Source of the DNA: Spirochaetales bacterium UBA4629
GTDB taxonomy: Bacteria; Spirochaetota; Spirochaetia; Sphaerochaetales; Sphaerochaetaceae
NCBI GenBank assembly: GCA_002406055.1
Contig: DHMZ01000088.1
Location: forward strand, 17,168-30,768
Direction: 5' to 3'
Length of the DNA stretch: 13,601 bases
Both the position numbers and the translations under genes were made by a program. Below, piece after piece: positions 1-6,563 of the stretch; the first letter of the stretch is position 1, and each line of letters starts with the position of its first letter. The notes beneath the pieces are model-generated. The model was not told the origin of the DNA. It saw only the letters and a list, made by a program, of their open reading frames with translations, and did no database searches.

Positions 1-1
1 A

Positions 2-256
2 GAGCCATCTAGACCAGATGCTCCTATCTTCAGTGAAATTAACGTCTTAATAAATACTCCTAGTATGCCAATATTTGAGAGTGTTGTTACTTCTCTTAAT
101 AAACCTATTAAACCTGAGTTTATTATGCTTGATCAGTCACTTTCTACTCCTGATAAGCCAGTTATACTTGATAACGCTATTCAGACAATTACAGAAGACA
201 ACTTCGCTCCTCAGATTAAAATAACACAAACCCTTTTTGATACTAAGGACAATTAA
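2..256 (+). CDS. C-terminal end of an unidentified protein with 15-residue PxxP repeats (partial, 5' end outside window)
   Basis: The reading frame is open from base 2 to the TAA at 254-256, giving 84 residues. The first ATG (65) has no Shine-Dalgarno sequence and lies inside the open frame, so it is probably an internal methionine and the gene begins upstream of the window. The visible part has a strict 15-residue period: prolines occur at fragment residues 5/8, 20/23, 35/38 and 50/53, each pair being P-x-x-P followed by hydrophobic residues (PIF, PIF, PEF, PVI). A fifth, shifted unit (APQIKI) comes before the end. There is no signal peptide, membrane segment or catalytic motif in the visible part. 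The stop overlaps the mutL ATG by one base (TAATG), implying co-transcription and translational coupling with mutL. I do not recognise the family; a repeat-bearing tail of a larger protein is all that can be said. Confidence 0.75.
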   Translation, partial: EPSRPDAPIFSEINVLINTPSMPIFESVVTSLNKPIKPEFIMLDQSLSTPDKPVILDNAIQTITEDNFAPQIKITQTLFDTKDN

Positions 257-2073
257 TGGGAAAAATTAACCTTCTTCCTCCTCGCCTCTCCTCGCGCATT
301 GCAGCTGGAGAGGTTATTGATAGACCGCAGGCAATACTTCGTGAATTTTTAGATAATGCTATTGATGCCAAAGCTGATTCAATAGAGGTAAGTATTGAAG
401 GTGGTGGTATTGATAAAATCAAAGTAAAGGATAATGGAGGAGGTATATCGCGAGAAGATTTAGAGCTAATTGCATCTCCTCATGCAACAAGTAAAATACA
501 CAAAGAAGATGATTTATACTCAATAGAAACACTTGGCTTTAGAGGGGAGGCACTCTACTCTATTGCGGCTGTTTCTACTCTAAAGATATCTACTTCGGAC
601 AGAGAAAGTGGCGTTAAATCTACCTTAACAATTGATAATGGCGTAAGAGAAGAGATTCTCTCATTTGGTCCAGAAGAAGGAACTGAGATATCTAGCGAAA
701 ATCTCTTTTACGATATCCCAGCGAGACGAAGTTTCTTAAAAAGAAGTAGCACCGAGGCGGTGCTTTGTAAAAGCCTCTTCATCTCAAAGGCCCTAGCCTT
801 TCCAAATATTTCATTTACACTAAAAATAGATGGTGCTACCAAGCTTGTTTGGCAAAAGAGCGAAAACCTAAAAGAGCGTGTAATGATGCTCTATAGAGAT
901 TACTCCATACTGAGTAGCGATGTCTATTATCTTGAAAAAGAAGAAGATGAGTATACAGTAAGAGTTGTAACAACCTCTTCAGCCGTAAAGCGATCAGATA
1001 AGAAAGAAATCAGAATATATGTCAATGGACGTCCCGTTGAAGAATTCTCCCTTGTTCAAGCTGTTATATATGGATACGGAGAACTTCTACCTGGTGGAAG
1101 CTATCCATACAGCGCAGTCTTTATTACAGATAAGCCAGAACTTGTTGATTTCAATATTCACCCAGCAAAAAAAGAAGTAAAGATTCGAAATATTGCCGAG
1201 ATTCATCATACCCTATCATCTTTAATCAAAAATGGGGTTGAAAGAAAAATTCCAGAAATAAAAGAAAGTGATAATCAATTCTATCTTTTTGATAGTGCTA
1301 CTAGATGGGAAGATGGCAAGAAAGTTGAATCTTTTGGCAGTAATATTGAAGAACCTCATACTTTCTACAAAATTGAAAAACCAATATCTAAAATAAATCA
1401 AATACCTACTAATACATATACTCCCAAAGACAATTCTTGGCTAGAAAAAGCAAAAGAACTGAAAAAGGCAAAAGAAGAAGAGAGAGAAAGGGTAGAATCA
1501 CTTAAAAAAGAAGAATTAGAGGAAGAGCAAAATAAGGATGAAATAATCTATATAGGACAAGTTTTTCGTCTGTTTTTAATTTGTGAAAGAAATAACTCTC
1601 TTTATCTTGTGGACCAACATGCTGCACATGAGAGGATTCTATATGATGAAATAATCTCTCAAGAAACAATACAAAACCTTCTTGTGCCTATTGCTATCAG
1701 CGTTGATGATATTACAGATGAATACCTACTAAATCATTGTTATATCTACACAAAGCTTGGCATAATGCTCTCTCAAAAAAGCAAAGGAGAATGGGAGATT
1801 GATGCTCTCCCTGCTGTATGCAAGGGCATTGAAGACAAGATAATTGACTTTGTCTCTAATTGCAAATCCGATGAACATCAGTTAGAAGAAAGTCTCTTTG
1901 CAACTATGGCATGCAAAGCTGCGATAAAAATGGGAGACGAAGTTGATAGATTTACGGCAGAAGCAATACTTGAAAAGGTATTTAAAATGGAAGAACCATG
2001 TTGTCCTCATGGTCGAACTTTCCTTATAAAGCTAACTAAAGAAAACTTAATGAAGATGGTTGGAAGAACTTAA
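256..2073 (+). CDS. mutL: DNA mismatch repair protein MutL (endonuclease-type)
   Basis: MutL couples MutS mismatch recognition to strand incision and repair in the cytoplasm. The 605 residues match the family length. The N-terminal GHKL ATPase shows catalytic E30 and N34 (EFLDNAIDAKA), the ATP-lid DNGGGI at 59-64, ATSKI at 77-81 and LGFRGEAL at 93-100. A charged, coiled-coil-like linker (about 396-432) leads to the C-terminal dimerisation/endonuclease domain: DQHAAHER at 453-460, ACKAAIK at 552-558 and CPHGR at 583-587, the metal-site motifs of MutL proteins from bacteria that lack MutH. The motif DQHA-x2-E-x4-E has Asp in place of the final Glu. QNLLVP (473-478) sits where Bacillus MutL carries its beta-clamp-binding motif. 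AAGGA at 245-249 is the ribosome site, and the ATG overlaps the preceding stop. No terminator is visible; the 3' end overlaps the convergent lipoprotein gene by 4 bp. Confidence 0.97.
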   Translation: MGKINLLPPRLSSRIAAGEVIDRPQAILREFLDNAIDAKADSIEVSIEGGGIDKIKVKDNGGGISREDLELIASPHATSKIHKEDDLYSIETLGFRGEALYSIAAVSTLKISTSDRESGVKSTLTIDNGVREEILSFGPEEGTEISSENLFYDIPARRSFLKRSSTEAVLCKSLFISKALAFPNISFTLKIDGATKLVWQKSENLKERVMMLYRDYSILSSDVYYLEKEEDEYTVRVVTTSSAVKRSDKKEIRIYVNGRPVEEFSLVQAVIYGYGELLPGGSYPYSAVFITDKPELVDFNIHPAKKEVKIRNIAEIHHTLSSLIKNGVERKIPEIKESDNQFYLFDSATRWEDGKKVESFGSNIEEPHTFYKIEKPISKINQIPTNTYTPKDNSWLEKAKELKKAKEEERERVESLKKEELEEEQNKDEIIYIGQVFRLFLICERNNSLYLVDQHAAHERILYDEIISQETIQNLLVPIAISVDDITDEYLLNHCYIYTKLGIMLSQKSKGEWEIDALPAVCKGIEDKIIDFVSNCKSDEHQLEESLFATMACKAAIKMGDEVDRFTAEAILEKVFKMEEPCCPHGRTFLIKLTKENLMKMVGRT

Positions 2074-2615
2074 TTATATATCTCTTGTCTAATAGTTATG
2101 TTGTTTAAGTATCTATCTTGGTATTCTATTATCGCCCAATCAGCATCTTCTATATTTTCAGTTTGACTAGAGTCTCTCTCAAACATAGTAACTTTGGAAT
2201 TTAGAGGCAATTCAGATAAAGAACCTAACTTACTTTCAACTTTATTAATTTCAAGTTTTATATCTTTAGAACTGCCTAAAGAGGAGTAAATATATAAAGT
2301 ATACTCCCCTTCAGGAAAGATTGCTGATGGAGTAATAGAAAGAGGTTGAGAGCAATACATTTCACTATTTCCTTCAAGTTTTCCCTCCCAAGAGAGATCA
2401 CCATCTGGACTTACTAGACGAAAAGTATATGTTTTATCATTATCGCTCTCTTCTTTGATGCTAAGGTTAATTACCCCCTCCTCTCTTCTTCCATCTTCAT
2501 CAATAGAAATATTTCGAGTAAAAATAACATCACTAATTGTGAAGCTCTCACTAGTGCAAGACAAAAGAAGAACTAGTAATAAAAAGGAGAGTATATATAT
2601 AACCTTATGCTTCAA
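2070..2615 (-). CDS. Small putative lipoprotein of unknown function
   Basis: The 181-residue product begins with a short basic stretch (KHK), a hydrophobic core and an LLSC lipobox with Cys20, the pattern of a type II (lipoprotein) signal peptide, so it is probably anchored at the membrane surface. The mature part is polar and looks beta-rich, with alternating hydrophobic residues and an SPDGD turn; I recognise no domain. The start is TTG at 2615: no ATG or GTG lies near the signal peptide, and AAAGGA (2624-2629 on the minus strand) lies 8 nt upstream. The gene overlaps the 3' end of the acyltransferase gene by 11 bp in another frame, so the two are almost certainly one transcript. Its stop overlaps the mutL stop on the opposite strand. 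Existence is well supported; function is unknown. Confidence 0.85.
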   Translation of the reverse strand: MKHKVIYILSFLLLVLLLSCTSESFTISDVIFTRNISIDEDGRREEGVINLSIKEESDNDKTYTFRLVSPDGDLSWEGKLEGNSEMYCSQPLSITPSAIFPEGEYTLYIYSSLGSSKDIKLEINKVESKLGSLSELPLNSKVTMFERDSSQTENIEDADWAIIEYQDRYLNNITIRQEIYN

Positions 2616-3738
2616 TTTCTTTTTCCTTTAAATAAGATCTAACAGGATTAGCATATGTATTTAGAACAAAGCTTCTAAGATTGTTAGATAAATGATTAAA
2701 CTTAGAAATAAAAGAATCTCTAACAGCAGGGGTATAATAAGAAGAGAATTTATCTGTATTCTCTAGATAGTCATACGCAATGTAATTGGTATCGAAAAGA
2801 TGATAATTTAAATGAATCTGTTTATCTATTTCTCTACTAATCTCTTCTGGTGTATTGCATTCTTTTTCAATTGGGGTACCAATAGCAACATGAACATTTC
2901 CTTTAAAGCATCTTATTCCTTTTACCATGCTTATAAGGTCTTCATATTTCTTCTTTTCGTACTTGCCTTCATTTTGCTCCTTAATTATCTCCTCTCTGCC
3001 TTTATCGATATCATTTGGGTCATACTGGTAGCTAATAGAAACAGGAACTATATTGCACTTCTTCATCAAATCGGCAAATGTTATACCACTCTTTCTCTTT
3101 GAAAGATATAACATCTTAAGTACAGCAGGATTAGTAATATCTAAACCGTCTTTACTTCTTCCACTCTTTTGTGCAACCCAAATTGACTTGTTTTCTTCAC
3201 TTATTGTCTCAATAAAGTATTCAGATAATCTCAAAGACTCCAAGAACTTTTCTCTCATTGGAAGTGTCCTTTTTACAATTATTCCACCATTTACACGTAA
3301 TAAATCTTCAACAAATTGGTTAACCATTAGATTATCACCAACAGCCATCTCACACAGTGGTTTATTACGGTGTAAAAGTGCGTAATCTAATAAAGTGCAA
3401 TCAAGGATTATGTCTCTATGGTTTGAAATAAATAAATATCCTTTTTTAGGATCCAAATTCTCACCACCTGAAATGGTGAAATCTGTCATAGTTCTTTTTA
3501 CGACAGCAGGAATTAAGTAACCAGCAGTAATAACGTGCTGAAACTCATCATATGAATGAACTGTCTTCATTTTTTCAATTATTTCTTTCACAATAGATGA
3601 GGATGCTACGATATCACTTCCGCCTATCATATAAGCAAAGCCACCCAAATATTCACGTTTAGAAAGTAAACGCTCTATGGCTTTGTCGAAATCTTCTCCA
3701 AAATATGGTTCTATATCTCTATATAAATCTCTATTCAT
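2605..3738 (-). CDS. PlsC/GPAT-type glycerolipid acyltransferase
   Basis: The 377-residue protein has the four acyltransferase blocks in order. Block I is NHRDIILD at 106-113 (catalytic His107; Asp113 lies five residues on, in the NHRDIxLD variant that I recall from Bacteroidetes-like homologues rather than the classic HX4D). Block II is GGIIVKR at 151-157, block III AQKSGRSKDG at 189-198, and block IV VPVSISY at 231-237. Members transfer acyl chains to glycerol-3-phosphate or lysophosphatidate in membrane phospholipid synthesis; which substrate is used here cannot be read from sequence. About 95 residues precede block I, longer than minimal PlsC, and there is no clear transmembrane helix, so peripheral membrane attachment is likely. 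The ATG at 3738 is preceded by AGAGGA 6 nt upstream. It is the first gene of an operon with the lipoprotein gene. A weak -10 (TATATT) lies about 25 nt upstream. Confidence 0.88.
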   Translation of the reverse strand: MNRDLYRDIEPYFGEDFDKAIERLLSKREYLGGFAYMIGGSDIVASSSIVKEIIEKMKTVHSYDEFQHVITAGYLIPAVVKRTMTDFTISGGENLDPKKGYLFISNHRDIILDCTLLDYALLHRNKPLCEMAVGDNLMVNQFVEDLLRVNGGIIVKRTLPMREKFLESLRLSEYFIETISEENKSIWVAQKSGRSKDGLDITNPAVLKMLYLSKRKSGITFADLMKKCNIVPVSISYQYDPNDIDKGREEIIKEQNEGKYEKKKYEDLISMVKGIRCFKGNVHVAIGTPIEKECNTPEEISREIDKQIHLNYHLFDTNYIAYDYLENTDKFSSYYTPAVRDSFISKFNHLSNNLRSFVLNTYANPVRSYLKEKEIEA

Positions 3739-3943
3739 GATAATCCTCTTTTAAAATATAATGCTAATTATTCAAACAAGAAATCATTATTAATCGTTCA
3801 AATCAATTAACAACCTTGATACATGATATATCCTTTTTTATTAATAAACAAAAGAGGAAATAAGAAAACTATACAAAATGAACAACAAAAAAGGATGTTC
3901 TAAAGCTCAATTAAAACATCCTTTCTATCTAAAAAATCTTTAG
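3739..3943. other. Intergenic spacer between acyltransferase and Rpn-family genes
   Basis: This 205-bp, very AT-rich spacer holds the transcription terminator of the Rpn-family gene at its right end (annotated separately) and must hold the acyltransferase promoter at its left end. On the minus strand a TATATT about 19 nt before the ribosome site could be a -10 box, but its -35 (TTTCTT, 17 bp upstream) is poor. A second possibility is TTGTTA, 16 bp, AATAAT further upstream. I cannot choose between them. No small open frame with a ribosome site was found. Confidence 0.5.
3887..3924 (-). terminator. Rho-independent terminator of the Rpn-family gene
   Basis: A perfect 10-bp inverted repeat (AAAGGATGTT at 3890-3899 and AACATCCTTT at 3915-3924) with a 15-nt loop begins 20 nt after the TAA of the Rpn-family gene. 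Read on the minus strand the stem is followed by a run of six T (complement of 3887-3892, partly shared with the stem) and more T-rich sequence. It would separate this gene from the acyltransferase operon downstream. Confidence 0.8.
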
Positions 3944-4864
3944 TTATAATTTTTCTAATTTTTCTTTAAACTCTTCTTCAGTTAAACCAGATTCTTCAAT
4001 AGCTTTATCTAATGAGAGAAATCCTTTTTTACAAAGAGAAATGAGAGTTTTAAGTTCTCCATTTTTTTCTCCGAGTTCAAGTCCTTTCTCAAGGCCACTC
4101 TTTTCACCGCGTTCAATTCCTCTTTTGAAGCCTTCTTCTTCTCCTTCTTCAAGACCCTCTCTTCTTTGGTTCTCCATGTAGTGCTTAATCTCTAGTTCCC
4201 AAAGTATATCATCACTCATAATCTTCATTACTTCCATCTCTCGGCGCGTTAGAAATTCCATCAGAAGCCCTCTCTCTTTTGCTTTCTCTATCGTCTTAGC
4301 TATAGCTTCTTCTGCACTCTCACATTTCTTTTTGTATTCATCAAACATTATGCAGAACTCTGTATACTCCTTTAATATACCATCAGCATTATCTTTCGTT
4401 AAGACTTTTACTTTTAAGTTTAAGTTATCTGTCTCTGAAAAGAAGACCTTACATAGCTCTATCTCCCTCTCTTTTCTCTCATCTCTTCCTGTGTAGAGCA
4501 AATAGAACTCTGGAACTATTAGATTTTCTATAGGCTTACTCGAATATTGAAGACGTAAGTATCTATCAATCAAACTAGGTAAGAGTTCTGCATAATAGCG
4601 AAGAAACCTAAGAAGAATATTAATTGACCAAGTAGATTGTACCTCCAAGAATACTATTGTCTTTCCTCTTACAGTGAACGATAAATCATTATAGATCCCT
4701 GTAAAGATGACATTCTCAATTCTTTTAATAACTAAGTCGCTTTCTTTAATTGAGGTATCTTCTTTGTGAAGAGAAAGGTAGATCTTCCTTAAGCTATCTT
4801 TCTCTTGAGCTAAAGATGTAAATAGACTGTCTTTAACTATATGTTTAACACGACGCTCTTTCAT
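3944..4864 (-). CDS. Rpn/YhgA-like PD-(D/E)XK nuclease family protein ('transposase'-type)
   Basis: The 306-residue product has the PD-(D/E)XK pattern of the Rpn family: Asp60 (YNDLSF) and Glu74-x-Gln76 (FLEVQST) on adjacent strands, followed by the helical LLRFLRYYAELL segment and a later strand (FYLLYTGRDER). Residues 237-270 form the glycine-periodic charged repeat (EG, EEG, RG, KSG, KG, LG, NG) typical of these proteins, and the tail is a short helical module. E. coli Rpn proteins are DNA endonucleases that promote RecA-independent recombination; that role is inferred here. ATG 4864 is chosen over the TTG at 4894 because AGGAG (4873-4877) lies 8 nt before the ATG. It is monocistronic with its own terminator. 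No inverted repeats or second mobile-element gene flank it, so mobility is unproven. Confidence 0.88.
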   Translation of the reverse strand: MKERRVKHIVKDSLFTSLAQEKDSLRKIYLSLHKEDTSIKESDLVIKRIENVIFTGIYNDLSFTVRGKTIVFLEVQSTWSINILLRFLRYYAELLPSLIDRYLRLQYSSKPIENLIVPEFYLLYTGRDERKEREIELCKVFFSETDNLNLKVKVLTKDNADGILKEYTEFCIMFDEYKKKCESAEEAIAKTIEKAKERGLLMEFLTRREMEVMKIMSDDILWELEIKHYMENQRREGLEEGEEEGFKRGIERGEKSGLEKGLELGEKNGELKTLISLCKKGFLSLDKAIEESGLTEEEFKEKLEKL

Positions 4865-5003
4865 GCTTTTTTCTCCTATATTTCTTAAGCGCAAAAAAGT
4901 GAAAAATTGTCAGGGGAAAATGAAAAAAAAACTAAATAAATGATTAGAACTAAGATAATTCTTTAGCAGAGTGCATGATTATTTTTATTTATTGAAGAAT
5001 CCC
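4865..5003. other. Spacer upstream of the Rpn-family gene
   Basis: These 139 bp contain poly-A tracts and the presumed promoter of the Rpn-family gene. On the minus strand CTGACA resembles a -35, but no good -10 follows at 16-18 bp, the best being TAAGAA or GCTTAA. No open frame with a ribosome site and no convincing hairpin beyond the adjacent terminator were seen. Confidence 0.4.
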
Positions 5004-5042
5004 AAAAAAAGCTGCTACTTGCGATTTCTCGTTTATAGCAGC
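5004..5042 (-). terminator. Rho-independent terminator of the dehydrogenase-Lrp operon
   Basis: On the minus strand, 20 nt after the Lrp stop, GCTGCTA (complement of 5036-5042) pairs with TAGCAGC (complement of 5011-5017) and is followed directly by seven T (complement of 5004-5010). Inside the loop CGA-GAAA-TCG (complement of 5022-5031) can form a small extra hairpin capped by a GNRA-type tetraloop. This is a textbook intrinsic terminator. Confidence 0.9.
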
Positions 5043-5062
5043 CCTTTGGTTAATCCGATATA

Positions 5063-5518
5063 CTATAGAATATATGGAACAAGTAAGTTATGCGATTGAT
5101 ATACTACATATGTTTCAACATCTAAAACTTGAGAAACCTTTGTAAGTTCATTAGAAAAGAAGTTCAAAAGAGAAAGATCTTCTTCTTCACTAAGTACAAG
5201 TTTGACAATTAAATCATATCGACCAGTAACAACAGCAACAGAAACAACACCTCTAAGAGCCATAAACTCATCAGCCTTCTTTGTGAGTTCCATTGTAGAA
5301 AGCTTTACACCCATATATATTACCTGAAGGCCAGGAACATATTCAGGATCGACCATGCCAATAATCTTTAATACGCCTTCCTCAAGAAGTTTATTTGCCC
5401 TACTTCTTACAGTATTCTCTGTAATTCCTAATTCATCAGCAATGACAGAATAAGGTCTTCTACCATCCTGCAAAAGCTTAATGATGGCTTTGTTAGTATC
5501 ATCAATTCTTTTAACCAT
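5063..5518 (-). CDS. Lrp/AsnC family transcriptional regulator
   Basis: At 151 residues this is a full-length Lrp/AsnC protein. An N-terminal winged helix-turn-helix (about 5-50; recognition region GITENTVRSRANKL) begins with the family's opening D-x-T-N-K-A-I-I-K-L-L. A short hinge leads to the C-terminal RAM/ligand domain (about 65-137) with the conserved TGRYDLIV at 98-105, where amino-acid effectors bind in characterised members. Such proteins form octamers or similar rings and activate or repress amino-acid metabolism genes. The gene starts 31 bp after the stop of the dehydrogenase gene, has a G-rich ribosome site (GGGGGATG) and is followed by a strong terminator. It is therefore the second gene of a two-gene operon and may control the operon's own promoter (inference). 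The effector is unknown. Confidence 0.94.
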   Translation of the reverse strand: MVKRIDDTNKAIIKLLQDGRRPYSVIADELGITENTVRSRANKLLEEGVLKIIGMVDPEYVPGLQVIYMGVKLSTMELTKKADEFMALRGVVSVAVVTGRYDLIVKLVLSEEEDLSLLNFFSNELTKVSQVLDVETYVVYQSHNLLVPYIL

Positions 5519-5549
5519 ACATCATCCCCCGATTGTACTTGTCCCTTTA

Positions 5550-6434
5550 TTAAACAAGACCTTCTTTGTGGTACTTGTCGATAGTAGCAATAACTTCTTC
5601 ACCGATTCTGAGGAGGTTCTCTTCACTGTTAGCACCAACATGAGGAGTAAATGTTACATTCTTGCAACCAAATAATGGGTTTTCACTTACAACAGGTGGC
5701 TCAGTAGAATAAACGTCTGTGCAGAACCAAGAAAGCTCACCATTGTTAAGAGCTTCAGCGACATCTTTCTCGTTTACACACTTTCCTCTTCCTGTGTTAA
5801 TAATAACAGGCTTCTTTGTCATCTTGCTAATGAGGTCCTTATTTACCATCTGATCTGTTTCAGGTGTGTATGGAAGGTGCATAGAGATATAGTCAGCATT
5901 CTTAACTGCATCTTCAAGACTCATCATCTCGGCAAGGTCTGACTGTGCAACATACTTATCGTAAGCAACAACCTTCATACCGAAAGCATGAGCTCTTTCA
6001 GCGACTTTTCTAGCAATATTACCGATGCCAAGGAGACAGAGTGTCTTTCCATAAAGCTCATGTCTCTTTGTCTTCTTCATCCATTCACCATTCTTCATTG
6101 TTGTATCATAGAAGCAAAGGTTGTTTGGTGTGCTGAGCATAAGACAGAAAGCAAGTTCTGCAACAGCGATAGCTGATGACTTTGGAGTGTTTGTAGCAAC
6201 AATGCCCTTTTCCTTACAATATGGAATATCGATATTATCCATACCAACACCACCACGAATAATTAACTTCATATTCTTTGCTTTGTCGATATATTCCTTA
6301 GTAGCCTTTGTCTTAGATCTAATAAGAACAACATCAGCCTCAGCTAATCTTTCAATATCTGTTGTAACTTCTCCAAAAACACTTAATTTTTCTGGAAGAG
6401 ATTTGTCAAATGCATCTGCAATGAGAATAACCAT
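5550..6434 (-). CDS. NAD-dependent D-2-hydroxyacid dehydrogenase (phosphoglycerate dehydrogenase-like, no ACT domain)
   Basis: The 294-residue enzyme has the two-domain D-2-hydroxyacid dehydrogenase fold. The substrate-loop motif RGGVGMDNIDI lies at 60-70, the Rossmann motif GIGNIA at 136-141 (third Gly replaced by Ala), and the catalytic triad is Arg216 (TGRGK), Glu245 (STEPP) and His265 (TPHVG). It oxidises or reduces a D-2-hydroxyacid with NAD(H). The best guess is 3-phosphoglycerate, giving serine synthesis, but hydroxypyruvate, glyoxylate or other 2-oxoacids cannot be excluded; there is no serC or serB nearby and the C-terminal regulatory ACT domain is absent. The start is ATG 6434, since AAGGAG (6441-6446) lies 6 nt upstream; an in-frame upstream start at 6497 would add 21 residues and would overlap the promoter. 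It is the first gene of an operon with the Lrp regulator. Confidence 0.92.
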   Translation of the reverse strand: MVILIADAFDKSLPEKLSVFGEVTTDIERLAEADVVLIRSKTKATKEYIDKAKNMKLIIRGGVGMDNIDIPYCKEKGIVATNTPKSSAIAVAELAFCLMLSTPNNLCFYDTTMKNGEWMKKTKRHELYGKTLCLLGIGNIARKVAERAHAFGMKVVAYDKYVAQSDLAEMMSLEDAVKNADYISMHLPYTPETDQMVNKDLISKMTKKPVIINTGRGKCVNEKDVAEALNNGELSWFCTDVYSTEPPVVSENPLFGCKNVTFTPHVGANSEENLLRIGEEVIATIDKYHKEGLV

Positions 6435-6468
6435 ATTTTTCTCCTTATCTTTAATTATCATTGTGTTC

Positions 6469-6497
6469 AGTATCACATTAAGATTATGAGCTGTCAA
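6469..6497 (-). promoter_or_regulatory. Sigma-70-type promoter of the dehydrogenase-Lrp operon
   Basis: Read on the minus strand: TTGACA (6497-6492), a 17-bp spacer, then GATACT (6474-6469) preceded by TGT, an extended -10. The -35 is a perfect consensus. The 35-50 bp upstream of it are almost pure A/T with T tracts, which could act as an UP element or as an Lrp binding region. Predicted transcription starts near 6462, leaving a leader of about 28 nt that contains the AAGGAG ribosome site. Confidence 0.75.
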
Positions 6498-6563
6498 ATT
6501 ATTTATTAAAAAAAATAAAATTACATTATTTTTAAATTAAAAAATTGCGTATGTGCTTAATAT

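Noticed and set aside
65..256. A separate 63-residue gene starting at ATG 65
   Set aside because: There is no ribosome site, and the same frame is open back to base 2 with the same 15-residue repeat on both sides of the methionine, so it is the tail of a longer gene.
2812..3385. Two plus-strand open frames inside the acyltransferase gene
   Set aside because: They are antisense to a well-supported acyltransferase with all four motifs, lack ribosome sites and encode hydrophobic, low-complexity sequence typical of antisense frames.
4050..4170. DNA tandem repeat or CRISPR-like array
   Set aside because: The periodicity comes from codons of the glycine/glutamate-periodic tail of the Rpn-family protein; units are not conserved at DNA level.
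4865..4894. Upstream TTG start for the Rpn-family gene
   Set aside because: The AGGAG ribosome site lies between this TTG and the ATG at 4864, at correct spacing for the ATG only.
5988..6489. Plus-strand open frames opposite the dehydrogenase gene
   Set aside because: They are antisense to a gene with intact cofactor and catalytic motifs, without ribosome sites or recognisable domains.
6435..6497. N-terminal extension of the dehydrogenase to 6497
   Set aside because: The extension covers the consensus promoter and ribosome site, and the family's first beta strand begins at the ATG at 6434.
6498..6563. Terminator after recJ
   Set aside because: Only all-A/T inverted repeats of 5-6 bp can be drawn in this A/T tract; too weak to call.
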